Source: CADEED01 sp041395625 (GTDB taxonomy: Bacteria; Pseudomonadota; Gammaproteobacteria; Steroidobacterales; Steroidobacteraceae). From it: 64,000 bases of DNA. The notes under the pieces are model-generated. The model was given only the letters and a program-made list of their open reading frames with translations, was not told the DNA's origin and did not search any database. The stretch covers positions 62,001-126,000 of the forward strand of contig JAWLAE010000002.1 in NCBI GenBank assembly GCA_041395625.1. Direction: 5' to 3'. Below are positions 42,683 through 51,865 of the stretch, in pieces (the stretch's first letter is position 1; each line of letters begins with the position of its first letter). The translations under genes and the position numbers were made by a program.

Positions 42683-45172
42683 ATGCCTGCCGTAGACCCG
42701 GCCGCTTGGGTCGTGCATAAATTTGGCGGATCTTCGGTTGCGGACGCGGACTGTTTCCGGCGCGTTGCGACAATCGTCGAAGCGTTTCCGAATCCCCGTG
42801 TCGCCGTTGTTCTCTCGGCTTGCCGCGGCGTCACGGATGCACTCCTTGGCCTCGTCGAGCTGGCCGAAGCGCAGGACGACAGCTATCGAGCCGAGCTGGA
42901 CCGCTTGCGCGCGCGGCACGCCGATATCGCCGAGAGCGTGCTCCACAACGATGCGGCACGGCTATACCTGGCCGCGTTCGATCGTGACCGCCACGATATC
43001 GAGGGCGTGCTGCATACGGTCAAGCTGACCCGTTCAGCGGCGCAGAACGTGCGGGATCTGATCGCCGGATACGGTGAAATCTGGTCGACGCGCCTGTTTC
43101 GCGAGTTGCTGGACCAGCGTGGCAAGCGCGCCGGCGTTGCGCAATGGGTGGACGCCCGCGACGTTATCGTGGTGGAGTGGGGCCCACTCGGACCCTTGGT
43201 AGATTGGGACGAGTCGCGAGCCCGCATGCATCGCGTGGCCGGCTCCAATGTCACGGGTACGCTGGTGATCACTGGCTACATTGCCGCAGACAAGCGCGGT
43301 GTGCAGACGACGCTGGGCCGCAACGGTAGCGACTTCTCGGCGTCGATCTTCGGCGCGTTGCTCGATGCGAGCGAGATTCAGATCTGGACCGATGTCGATG
43401 GCGTGCTGTCCGCTGATCCGCGTCGGGTGCCACACGCCAAGGTGATCGATTCGCTGTCTTACAACGAGGCGATGGAACTGGCGTACTTCGGTGCCAAGGT
43501 CATCCATCCGCAGACCATGGCGCCGGCGATCGCGCGCGGTATTCCGATCTGGATCCGCAATACATTCGCACCGGAAAAGCCGGGTTCACTGATCTGCGCG
43601 GAGCCGAAGTCGTCGCTGCCGGTCAAGGGCATCACGAGTATCGAGAAGATCGCACTCGTGAATCTGGAAGGCGCGGGCATGATCGGTGTCCCCGGCACGG
43701 CGCACCGTCTGTTCGGTGCGTTGCGAGAAGAGGGGATCTCGGTCATTCTGATCTCGCAGGGCAGCTCGGAGCATTCGATCTGTTGCGCCATCCCGGAGAT
43801 CGAGGCGGAGCGCGCCGCACGCGTCGTGCGGGCCGCATTCGAGCGCGAGCTGGCCGACGGGCAGATCCAGAGCGTCGAAGTCGACCGTGAGCTCGCCATT
43901 CTGGCCGTCGTCGGCGATGGCATGGCCGGACTGCCGGGCGTGTCTGGGAAGGTCTTCAGCGCGCTCGGTTCGGCAGCAGTCAACGTGCGCGCCATTGCAC
44001 AGGGTGCATCGGAGCGCAATATCTCCGTGGTCGTCAGTGGTAAGGATGCGACGCGCGCCCTGCGTGCCGTGCATTCCAGCTTCTACCTATCGCCCCATAC
44101 GCTGTCGATCGGCGTGATCGGCCCTGGCACGGTAGGTAGTGTGCTGCTCGACCAGCTGGCCGCCGAGAGTGCCCGGCTGCGCGAGGATTTTCAAATCGAT
44201 CTGCGTGTACGCGGCATCCTCTCGTCACGCCGAATGTTGCTCGCAGAGCCGGGCGTGGCGATGCAGGACTGGCGGTCGGCGATCACGGCGGACAGCGTCG
44301 CTGCCGACATCGACAAGTTCGTCGAGCACGTCAAGGTGGACTATCTGCCGCACACCGTGATCATCGACTGTACCGCTGACCAGGACGTGGCGCAGCGCTA
44401 TGCCGGCTGGCTCGCGGCGGGCATCCACGTCGTGACGCCCAACAAGAAGGCCAACAGTGGCCCGCTGCCTTATTTCGAGTCACTGCGCGAGGCACGCCGC
44501 GCGGGCAGCAGTCACTACTTGTATGAAGCGACGGTCGGCGCGGGCTTGCCAGTGATCCAGACCGTTCGCGATCTGCGCGAAACCGGCGACGGCATCAGCA
44601 GCATCGAGGGAATCTTCTCCGGCACTCTCGCCTACTTATTTAACATATACGACGGTAGTACGCCGTTCTCGGCCATCGTTCGGGATGCCAAGCAGCGCGG
44701 CTACACCGAGCCCGATCCACGCGACGATCTGTCCGGCACGGATTTCGCGCGCAAGATGATCATTCTTGGCCGCGAGATGGGTCTCAAGCTCGAACTGCAG
44801 GACGTTTCGGTCGAGAGTTTGGTGCCACCGGGGCTGGAATCGCTGTCAATCGACGCATTCCTCGAGCAGCTCGCGCGGGAGGATGGCGCGATGCGTCAGC
44901 GGTACGATGATGCGAAGGCACGTGGCAAGGTGCTGCGCTATGTCGGGCGACTGAGCGCCGACGGCAAAGCGACAGTTGGAGTCGCCGAGATCGACACGAA
45001 TCATGCGTTCGCCAACATCGCCCTGACCGACAATGTCGTGCGCTTTGCGACCACGCGCTATAACGACAATCCGCTGATCGTTCAGGGGCCGGGTGCCGGC
45101 CCCGAGGTTACCGCGGGTGGCGTATTCGCCGATTTGCTGCGTCTGGCAGCCTACCTGGGAGCCAGACTGTGA
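42683..45172 (+). CDS. thrA: bifunctional aspartate kinase / homoserine dehydrogenase I
   Basis: 829 aa, first and third steps from aspartate towards threonine and methionine. Aspartokinase part (residues about 10-290): HKFGGSSVADADCF, TLGRNGSDFSASIFGALL, IWTDVDGVLSADPR. Middle ACT-type regulatory region (about 320-465): EGAGMIGVPGTAHRLF and AVVGDGMAGLPGVSGKVFSA, where threonine feedback would act. Homoserine dehydrogenase part (about 473-829): IGVIGPGTVGSVLLDQL, TPNKKANSGPLPYF, YEATVGAGLPVIQTVRDL. The fused form is typical of Gammaproteobacteria and Bacteroidetes. Its stop overlaps the thrB start (GTGA). The 100 bp before it contain no threonine/isoleucine-rich leader peptide. Confidence 0.95.
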   Translation: MPAVDPAAWVVHKFGGSSVADADCFRRVATIVEAFPNPRVAVVLSACRGVTDALLGLVELAEAQDDSYRAELDRLRARHADIAESVLHNDAARLYLAAFDRDRHDIEGVLHTVKLTRSAAQNVRDLIAGYGEIWSTRLFRELLDQRGKRAGVAQWVDARDVIVVEWGPLGPLVDWDESRARMHRVAGSNVTGTLVITGYIAADKRGVQTTLGRNGSDFSASIFGALLDASEIQIWTDVDGVLSADPRRVPHAKVIDSLSYNEAMELAYFGAKVIHPQTMAPAIARGIPIWIRNTFAPEKPGSLICAEPKSSLPVKGITSIEKIALVNLEGAGMIGVPGTAHRLFGALREEGISVILISQGSSEHSICCAIPEIEAERAARVVRAAFERELADGQIQSVEVDRELAILAVVGDGMAGLPGVSGKVFSALGSAAVNVRAIAQGASERNISVVVSGKDATRALRAVHSSFYLSPHTLSIGVIGPGTVGSVLLDQLAAESARLREDFQIDLRVRGILSSRRMLLAEPGVAMQDWRSAITADSVAADIDKFVEHVKVDYLPHTVIIDCTADQDVAQRYAGWLAAGIHVVTPNKKANSGPLPYFESLREARRAGSSHYLYEATVGAGLPVIQTVRDLRETGDGISSIEGIFSGTLAYLFNIYDGSTPFSAIVRDAKQRGYTEPDPRDDLSGTDFARKMIILGREMGLKLELQDVSVESLVPPGLESLSIDAFLEQLAREDGAMRQRYDDAKARGKVLRYVGRLSADGKATVGVAEIDTNHAFANIALTDNVVRFATTRYNDNPLIVQGPGAGPEVTAGGVFADLLRLAAYLGARL

Positions 45173-46107
45173 CCGCGCGCCAGACCGCGACCGCCTTTGC
45201 GCCGGCCTCGGTGGGCAACGTCGCCATTGGATTCGATATTCTGGGGTTTTCGGTGGATGCGCTCGGCGACCGCGCGACCGTGACCCGCAAGGCGGCTCCC
45301 GGTGTTGTCATCACGGGAGCGACTGGCGTGGTGACGGACATACCGCGCGATCCAGAGAAGAACACAGCCGGCCGCGCCTTGCTGGCCATGCTCGAGCAGC
45401 TCGACCCTGGTTTCGGGGTGGAATTACAGCTCGAGAAGGGCATTCCGCTTGGATCGGGCCTGGGTGGTTCGGCGGCCTCCGCGGTCGCGGCCGTGGTCGC
45501 TGCCAATGCGTTGTTGCCGGAGCCTTTGGCCAAGATCGACCTGCTCAAATTTGCGATGCAAGGGGAGGCTGTCTCGAGTGGGTCGCTGCATGTTGACAAC
45601 ATCGCGCCGTCGCTGTTCGGCGGACTGGTACTCACGGTCGGCATCGATCAGCCCCGCGTCAAGCAGGTGCCCGTGCCGGCCGGTATTCGAGCGGTGCTCG
45701 CGCATCCCGACATGTTCATGTCGACTCGGGATGCACGCGGAATCCTGAAAGGCTCCGTCGAAATGTCGGATTTCGTCTGGCAGACCGCCAACCTGGCGGG
45801 ATTCATCTCCGGTTGTTATACCGATGATCTCGACCTGATCGGCGCCTCGTTCGAAGACGTCGTGATCCAGCCGCAGCGACAAAAGCTGATTCCGGGCTTC
45901 GAGGCGGTGCGCAATGCAGCGCTGGCCGCCGGCGCAGTGGGCTGCTCGATTTCAGGTGCAGGCCCCACGGTGTTCGCCTGGAGCATGGTGCTCGAGGCAG
46001 AGGCGGTGCGTGACGGCATGTTACGAGAGTTTCGCCGCGCGGGCATCGATGCCGATACCTGGATCGTGCCGATCGAGCCGGTTGGCGCCAGACTCGTCGA
46101 CTCATGA
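45169..46107 (+). CDS. thrB: homoserine kinase ThrB
   Basis: 312 aa GHMP kinase that phosphorylates homoserine. N-terminal AFAPASVGNVAIGFDILGFS is the typical substrate strand; ATP-binding loop GIPLGSGLGGSAASAVAA (about residues 90-107); C-terminal GCSISGAGPTVFAWS is the third GHMP motif. GTG 45169 overlaps the thrA stop as GTGA; its stop overlaps thrC as ATGA. Middle gene of the thrABC operon. Confidence 0.95.
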   Translation: MTARQTATAFAPASVGNVAIGFDILGFSVDALGDRATVTRKAAPGVVITGATGVVTDIPRDPEKNTAGRALLAMLEQLDPGFGVELQLEKGIPLGSGLGGSAASAVAAVVAANALLPEPLAKIDLLKFAMQGEAVSSGSLHVDNIAPSLFGGLVLTVGIDQPRVKQVPVPAGIRAVLAHPDMFMSTRDARGILKGSVEMSDFVWQTANLAGFISGCYTDDLDLIGASFEDVVIQPQRQKLIPGFEAVRNAALAAGAVGCSISGAGPTVFAWSMVLEAEAVRDGMLREFRRAGIDADTWIVPIEPVGARLVDS

Positions 46108-47453
46108 GTGTTGCGGCTCGATCGCCGGTCGAACGCGTGGCGCACATCCCGATGAAGTTTGTCAGTACACGGTCGGTCGCGGGCGAACACGTCACTTTTT
46201 CGACCGCCCTCGAACGAGGGCTGGCGCCGGACGGTGGCCTGTACGTGCCCGCCAGTTGGCCAAAGTTGTCCCTCGAGGATTTCGACCAAGTAGTTAGTCT
46301 GGCAGATGTCGCGGTAAATCTGCTGACACCATTTCTCGCCGGCGACCCGTTGGAAGATGACCTGGCTGCCATTTGCCGTGAGGCGTTCGATTTTCCCGCG
46401 CCACAAGTCGAAGTTGGTGCGGGGCAAGCGCTGTCGGTGCTCGAGTTGTTCCACGGTCCGACGGCTGCCTTCAAAGATTTTGGCGCACGCTTTCTAGCCG
46501 CTAGTCTCACGCGCCTGCGCACGAATGTCGAACGACCACTCAATATTCTCGTGGCAACTTCTGGTGACACGGGCGGCGCGGTCGCCGCCGCGTTCCACCG
46601 CAAGGATGCCGTGCGCGTTTCGGTGCTCTATCCGCGTGGTCTGGTGTCCCCGACCCAGGAGCAGCAGCTCACCTGCTGGGGTGACAATGTCCGCACGTTT
46701 CGGGTTGCTGGTACCTTCGATGATTGCCAGCGCCTGGTGAAGGAAGCATTCGTCGATACCGAGTTGCGGCGCCAGTTCGATTTGTCATCCGCCAACAGCA
46801 TCAACGTGGGGCGACTGTTGCCGCAGATGGTCTACTATGCGGCCGCCAGTCTTGCGTCATTCCGTCAAAACGGCGTTGCGCCGTCGCTCATCATTCCGGC
46901 CGGCAATCTTGGCAATGCGGTGGCCTGCGTCTGGGCTCGCCACGTGGGCTTGCCGATCGGCGAGATCGTTCTGGCGCACAATGCCAATCGCACCGTGCCG
47001 GATTATCTCGACACCGGCGATTGGCGGCCGCGCGCTAGCCTTGCCACGTTGGCATCGGCCATGGACGTCGGCAATCCCAGCAACATGGAGCGCCTGCACG
47101 CACTGTTTCCGGAGCTCGCTTCGATGCAGGCGGCACTGCGGGCAGCCAGCGTGGCCGACGCATCGATCGAGGCGCGAATCAAGTCCGACTATCAGGCGTA
47201 CGGGCAGATCTGGTGTCCGCATACCGCCACGGCTGCCGAGCTCTATGCGCGCCTGCCCGCGGGTGAACGGCGCGACAGGCAGTGGATTCTCGTCGCCACC
47301 GCGCATCCGGCGAAGTTCCGCGAGATCGTCGAGCCTTTGCTCGGGATAGCGGTGCCGGTGCCCAATACGCTCGCGAGGTTGTTCGCACGCGCGACGCAGG
47401 TCGAGGATCTCAGCGGCAGTCTCGTCGCACTCAAGGCCGCGCTGGTAGATTGA
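46104..47453 (+). CDS. thrC: threonine synthase ThrC
   Basis: 449 aa PLP enzyme converting O-phosphohomoserine to threonine. N-terminal KFVSTRSVAGEHVTFSTALE and RGLAPDGGLYVP; PLP Lys in FHGPTAAFKDFGARFLA (about residue 124); phosphate-binding ATSGDTGGAVAAAFH; NSINVGRLLPQMVYYA. ATG 46104 overlaps thrB as ATGA; ATG at 46152 (MKFVSTRS) is where most relatives begin and may be the true start. Last step of the operon; the next gene starts nine bases later. Confidence 0.95.
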   Translation: MSVAARSPVERVAHIPMKFVSTRSVAGEHVTFSTALERGLAPDGGLYVPASWPKLSLEDFDQVVSLADVAVNLLTPFLAGDPLEDDLAAICREAFDFPAPQVEVGAGQALSVLELFHGPTAAFKDFGARFLAASLTRLRTNVERPLNILVATSGDTGGAVAAAFHRKDAVRVSVLYPRGLVSPTQEQQLTCWGDNVRTFRVAGTFDDCQRLVKEAFVDTELRRQFDLSSANSINVGRLLPQMVYYAAASLASFRQNGVAPSLIIPAGNLGNAVACVWARHVGLPIGEIVLAHNANRTVPDYLDTGDWRPRASLATLASAMDVGNPSNMERLHALFPELASMQAALRAASVADASIEARIKSDYQAYGQIWCPHTATAAELYARLPAGERRDRQWILVATAHPAKFREIVEPLLGIAVPVPNTLARLFARATQVEDLSGSLVALKAALVD

Positions 47454-47461
47454 GCTACGCA

Positions 47462-48070
47462 ATGAACGCCGCCAGCGACAATCAGATTCTGGAGCTTGCC
47501 ATCGTGGCGCTTGCGGCCGTGCTGGTGGGTATCGTCGCATGGTTTGTCGTCCGCGCCGTGCGCGAGCGGCAGATTCGACGCCAGAAGGTCGATCTGCTAA
47601 CGGGTGGTGCGGTGGACTTTCTGGAGAACGTGCTGGTGCCGGATGGCAGCGGTGGTTCCTACCACGTCGATTTTCTACTGCTGAATGCCCGTGGTGTCAT
47701 TGTCATCGACTGGCGCGATCTGCGCGGCAACGTCTTCGGTGGCGATCAGATGACCGAGTGGACCGTGATGAACGGCGGCGAGCGGTTTACGTTCCCCAAT
47801 CCTCTCAACCCGCTCTACGACCGGATCGCCGCCGTCAAGTTGATCGTCAAGGATGTTCCGGTGGAGGGACGCATCGTCTTCTCGCGCCGCGCGCAGTTTC
47901 CGAAGGGGCTCCCGAAGTGGACGGTCAAGCTCGACGCGATGCTGTCCGAGTTTCCGCCGCTGGAGCGCTCTGCCGTCGAGACTGCCACGGAGCGCTATCT
48001 GGAAGCCTGGGGTGCGCTGAAGCAAGCGGCGCAGCCGAGCTCGTTGCACAAGGCGCGTGCGGTTGCCTGA
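47462..48070 (+). CDS. membrane-anchored NERD-like (nuclease-related) domain protein
   Basis: 202 aa from ATG 47462. One N-terminal transmembrane helix (about residues 11-31, IVALAAVLVGIVAWFVV) and a basic stretch RAVRERQIRRQK lead into a cytoplasmic domain of NERD type: LVPDGSGGSYHVDFLLLNAR, GVIVIDWRDLRGNVFGGDQM, EWTVMNGGERFTFPNPL, ending VEGRIVFSRRAQFPKG. In canonical NERD domains the core reads D...GIFVIEVKN.RG; here E-x-K is D-W-R, so nuclease activity is uncertain. It follows thrC by nine bases and may be co-transcribed, without an obvious link to threonine synthesis. Confidence 0.65.
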   Translation: MNAASDNQILELAIVALAAVLVGIVAWFVVRAVRERQIRRQKVDLLTGGAVDFLENVLVPDGSGGSYHVDFLLLNARGVIVIDWRDLRGNVFGGDQMTEWTVMNGGERFTFPNPLNPLYDRIAAVKLIVKDVPVEGRIVFSRRAQFPKGLPKWTVKLDAMLSEFPPLERSAVETATERYLEAWGALKQAAQPSSLHKARAVA

Positions 48071-48075
48071 CCATG

Positions 48076-48110
48076 GCTCCGCCGACGCTCAATCTGAACG
48101 TCGGCGGGGC
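48076..48110. terminator. bidirectional terminator-like hairpin
   Basis: 12-bp stem with one G-T pair (48076-48087 with 48099-48110) and an 11-nt loop, in the 51-bp gap between the convergent NERD-like gene and the TonB receptor. No U-tract on either side. Confidence 0.6.
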
Positions 48111-48121
48111 GAGACGGTCTC

Positions 48122-50689
48122 CTAGAATCGGTAAGCGGCTGTCACGCCGATCTGGCGGCTGCGGGGCAGGGTCAACACAAAGCCACGCGGCGTGATGCGC
48201 CCGAATTGTGGCGTGCCGTAGGTGGCCGGGGTGATCCCGCGGGTATCCACATAGCGCAGGATGTCCAGTGTGCCGTCGTCGTCCGTCAGGTTCTTGCCCC
48301 ACAGGGTCACGTCCCAGTTCTCGGTGGACAGTGTGTAGCGCAGCCCCAGGTAGGTGTGCGCCGGCGTCTTGTTGAGATTGTCAACCTGGCCGTACTTCGA
48401 GCCTTCGTAACTGACATCGCCGCTCAGCCGCCAGCTCAGGCCATTGCTGAACGCGCCCTTATAGCTCGACGAGAGCGAGGCCTGGATCTTCGGCGTGCGC
48501 GGTGAGTAGTTGCCCGCTACGCTGCCGTACTGCGCCAGATCCGCCGCAATTGCCGCGGCGCAATTGGGCATGCTAGACGTTGCGGGACCGTTTGTGCAGG
48601 TGAGGACCGGGCCGGTCGTCGATCCCGCGGCTGTCGTGATCGTGCCGGTCGGACTGGTGAGGTTCACCTGATTGTTGTCGAAGAAGCTCTTCAATTTGGA
48701 GTCGACGTACGAGAAGGTCGCCTGCGCATCCCAGCGGTCGGTGATGAGCAGATTGCCGTCGAGCTCCAGGCCCTTAATTTCCGTTTCGCCGACGTTGGCG
48801 ATGAAAGAATTGACTGCGGCTGCGCCGTTCAAGACCCCGACGATGTTCGACGTGAGCTGCTGGCCGGTCAGCTTCGTCCAAAATGCAGCGACATTGAGAT
48901 TGGCGCGTCGATCCAGCAGATTGAACTTGGCGCCCAGTTCGTAGGCTTTCGACTCCTCCTCGTCGTACACCGCCTTGACGGGCACATTGGTATTGATGCC
49001 TACCTGCACCGCATTGGCGGTGTTGAAGCCACCCGGCTTGGTGCCCTTCGCGGCATTGAGATAGTAGGTGGCGTCCGGCGTTGCTTCGTAGCGGAAGGTG
49101 AAGCGCGGCGTGGTGCTGGTCCACTCGCCTGCGAATCGACAGGTGTCGATCGACGCACCTGTGTTGGTTGTGATGAAGCAGGACGTGGTGCGCGGAATGG
49201 CCTGACCATTGATCTGCTCGGACTCTTCCTTGGCACGACGCACCTCGGCCGTCACGGTGAATTTGTCGGTGATATCGAAATCGACTTCGCCGAACAGCGC
49301 GCGATTCTCAAGCGTAGTCTCGGCGAGCGGCTCCACCGTCGACTGCGGGCATTCGATGTGGCCGGAACTGAGCCGCACGCAGTTGGTGGGCAGTACGGCG
49401 GTGTTTGGCGGAATGTACTTTTTGTTGGTCAAGTCGTCGCGATTGCCCTTGAAATAATAAGCACCGACTCGCCACCGCAAGCGCGATTGCTGCGGTGAGT
49501 CGAGTCTGATTTCCTGTTGGAAATCCTCGCGTTCGTACGAGCTGCCGCCCCAGAAGGCGCCGACCTGCGACGCACCGAACAGGTTCGTGAACGCATCGTA
49601 AGCGTCGTAAGACTGATCACTCTGTGACGCTCCGTCCTCTTCGTGATAGCCCGTGACCGTCGTCAGTTCGTAGCCGCCGCCGAACGACGTCTTGGTGGTG
49701 AGTGCGAAGCGCTGGTCGTCCCGTCGACTGCCCTGATCCGGGAATACGTCGCTGCGTTGATTGATGCGCAGATCGCCCGCGCTCAGTACTTCGCCGCACT
49801 GATAACCCGGCGAACGCGGCAGGATAGTCCCGGCAAAGTTGTTAGCAGCAGTGCCATTGACGACGCGCAACCGGCAGTTGTTGAATTCCCGGCCTTGCAG
49901 GCCGAGCGCGAGTGCGCCCGGATCATCGTCCTTGGCAATGGTCGCGAGCACCGTCGCCTCGAAATTCTCCGTGGGCGTCCACAGCAGTTTGGCAGTGCCC
50001 GAGTTGGTTTTCTGCTGCGCGGCGTCGGTCTGATCGAATTCGTTGGTGTAGTCGCCGTCGTACTTCCACAGCCGTACACCCACGTAGTAACGCAACTTGT
50101 CTTCGACGATCGGCCCGCTCACGAACCCGCTGGCCTCGGTTTCGCCGTGCTGGGCTGCCGTCAGCGAGATCCTGCCGGTCAACTCGTTAGTCGGCCGCTT
50201 GGTGATGTAGTTGATGGCACCGGCGAAGGTAGCGCGCCCATAGAGCGCTGCCTGCGGGCCTTTGATCACTTCGATACGTTCCAGGTTGCTCGTCTCGGTG
50301 GACAGCGAAGTGCCGCTGACGTACACGCCGTCGACGAAGAACGACGCGTTGGCCGCGCCAATGATGTTGGTTTGTCCGCGGATCGTCGGGCGCTCGCCGC
50401 CGGAGCGGCCGAAGGACGACGTATAAGAGAAGCCGGGCGTAAAGCGTGCGATATCGTCCGGACTCAGGATCCGCAGTTCCTCGATGCGTCCGGCGGAGAG
50501 CGCGGTGACCGACAGCGGTACGTCCTGCAATGACTCTTCACGCTTGCGCGCGGTCACCAGTACTTCCTCGATCTCGATGGGCCCGTCGGCAGTCTGGCTT
50601 TGCGCTGACGCAACATCAGCAACTAGCGGGGCCCCCAGTGCGAAGGCCGCAACGCCGGAAATCACCGCAGGAGCGGCAAGCTTGTACAC
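48122..50689 (-). CDS. TonB-dependent outer-membrane receptor (third)
   Basis: 855 aa. Starts at GTG 50689 with GGGAG upstream. Signal peptide (APAVISGVAAFALGAPLVADVASA), TonB box/plug IEIEEVLVTARKREESLQDV, RPTIRGQTNIIGAANASFFV, IEVIKGPQAALYGRATFAG, barrel ending GVTAAYRF. Closer to the Caulobacter/sphingomonad carbohydrate or xenobiotic receptors than to siderophore receptors. Outer loops contain Cys pairs. It lies downstream of two CpeT-like secreted proteins and tatD on the same strand, 135 bp after the last, so it may have its own promoter in 50690-50824. Confidence 0.9.
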   Translation of the reverse strand: MYKLAAPAVISGVAAFALGAPLVADVASAQSQTADGPIEIEEVLVTARKREESLQDVPLSVTALSAGRIEELRILSPDDIARFTPGFSYTSSFGRSGGERPTIRGQTNIIGAANASFFVDGVYVSGTSLSTETSNLERIEVIKGPQAALYGRATFAGAINYITKRPTNELTGRISLTAAQHGETEASGFVSGPIVEDKLRYYVGVRLWKYDGDYTNEFDQTDAAQQKTNSGTAKLLWTPTENFEATVLATIAKDDDPGALALGLQGREFNNCRLRVVNGTAANNFAGTILPRSPGYQCGEVLSAGDLRINQRSDVFPDQGSRRDDQRFALTTKTSFGGGYELTTVTGYHEEDGASQSDQSYDAYDAFTNLFGASQVGAFWGGSSYEREDFQQEIRLDSPQQSRLRWRVGAYYFKGNRDDLTNKKYIPPNTAVLPTNCVRLSSGHIECPQSTVEPLAETTLENRALFGEVDFDITDKFTVTAEVRRAKEESEQINGQAIPRTTSCFITTNTGASIDTCRFAGEWTSTTPRFTFRYEATPDATYYLNAAKGTKPGGFNTANAVQVGINTNVPVKAVYDEEESKAYELGAKFNLLDRRANLNVAAFWTKLTGQQLTSNIVGVLNGAAAVNSFIANVGETEIKGLELDGNLLITDRWDAQATFSYVDSKLKSFFDNNQVNLTSPTGTITTAAGSTTGPVLTCTNGPATSSMPNCAAAIAADLAQYGSVAGNYSPRTPKIQASLSSSYKGAFSNGLSWRLSGDVSYEGSKYGQVDNLNKTPAHTYLGLRYTLSTENWDVTLWGKNLTDDDGTLDILRYVDTRGITPATYGTPQFGRITPRGFVLTLPRSRQIGVTAAYRF

Positions 50690-50824
50690 GTCGATTTCTC
50701 CCTAAAAAGCCCACGATTGAGGCCTACATTCCAGTCGGGAGAATACGCCCATGCCCACTGCTGTGGAAGTGCTGCAGCGCGGGCCGCCACTTGTTGCTGA
50801 AAAGAAACGATAACCGAAGTGCAG

Positions 50825-51865
50825 TCAGGTCGGTCGTTGACAGTGGCCGCTCAGTTCGGGCGACACAAAGCCGACCCGATCGCTCGCGCCGCTCGCAAAT
50901 GAGTTGCCGATGGCGACCCAGGAGTCCGGCGGGTCTTCGGGGCGTCCTTCGTACACTTCCAATCGCAACAGCTCGAGATAGTTGCGGCCAGAGTTCGACG
51001 GCCACATGCCGCGCGCGAGCTGCAGGAAGACCGGTGTCGGTCGCGGCCTGGCCGGCATCTGCCAGCGATAGAGCCCACCCCGGTCGTGCACGTGGATCGG
51101 GCCCGTGACCACTGCGGCGCCCACCGCAGGTTGGTAGCTCAGCTGACAAATGAATTCGCGCGCCTTGCCCAGACGCCAATGCGTCTGGTCAGGCCGGCCG
51201 ACCGCAATGTCGCCCTCAGGCGTGCGTCCAGCGAAGTTGATCCACAGTTCGTCGTCCGTCAGGACCCAATGCCAGGACCAGGCGAGCACGCCGCCGGTAT
51301 TCTTGGCGACACTGGTGCAAGCGGTCGCATCGGTCATGCCGACCAACTGCACGCCTTGCAAGCGCCACCACACGTCGCAGCCGGCGGGGCCGCCCGACGG
51401 CTCGCTCGCGGCAATTTCGAGTTGCGAAAGTCGTGCGGGGTCGTTCAGTGCCTCGACGGCCGCGCGCGGATCGCGCGGCGCTCGCGGTGACATGCGGATC
51501 GCTTTGCGCTCCTGGTCCACCGTCACGACCCACAGCAGTGTTTCGGTCGGGTCGAGTTGGCCGTCCTTGCCGCCATAGCGGACTGTGGCCAGTAGTACCT
51601 CTGGGCCTAATGCCGGCATGTCTACCCGAGCAAAGGATCGGTAGACCCGCCGGTGCACGAGTTCTGGCGGCGTCTTGTACTCTTGTTCGAAGAACTGCTG
51701 TGGGTAGCTGTCGAACTCACCATTGAGGCGCGTCAGCAGCAGTTCTGCCTGAGTACGCAATTCGATCGGCGAGTTCGTCGCGCTACCAACTGTCGGCAAA
51801 ACGCAAGCAAGTGCTACCGTCAGGTACCGGCTTGCAATCGAACGGGATAGCAAGCGCGCGATCAC
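50825..51865 (-). CDS. CpcT/CpeT-like secreted protein, second copy
   Basis: 346 aa from GTG 51865, overlapping the upstream paralogue's stop as GTGA. Signal peptide LTVALACVLPTVGSATNS. Domain pattern resembles the CpcT/CpeT (phycobiliprotein lyase-like) beta-barrel family: LLTRLNGEFDSYPQQFFEQE, VHRRVYRSFARVDMPAL, GPAGCDVWWRLQGVQLVGMT, TACTSVAK, and YLELLRLEVYEG near the end. About 100 residues longer than the cyanobacterial proteins. In bacteria without bilins the family's role is unknown; a lipid- or pigment-binding barrel in the periplasm is a guess. Its paralogue lies immediately upstream. Confidence 0.6.
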   Translation of the reverse strand: MIARLLSRSIASRYLTVALACVLPTVGSATNSPIELRTQAELLLTRLNGEFDSYPQQFFEQEYKTPPELVHRRVYRSFARVDMPALGPEVLLATVRYGGKDGQLDPTETLLWVVTVDQERKAIRMSPRAPRDPRAAVEALNDPARLSQLEIAASEPSGGPAGCDVWWRLQGVQLVGMTDATACTSVAKNTGGVLAWSWHWVLTDDELWINFAGRTPEGDIAVGRPDQTHWRLGKAREFICQLSYQPAVGAAVVTGPIHVHDRGGLYRWQMPARPRPTPVFLQLARGMWPSNSGRNYLELLRLEVYEGRPEDPPDSWVAIGNSFASGASDRVGFVSPELSGHCQRPT

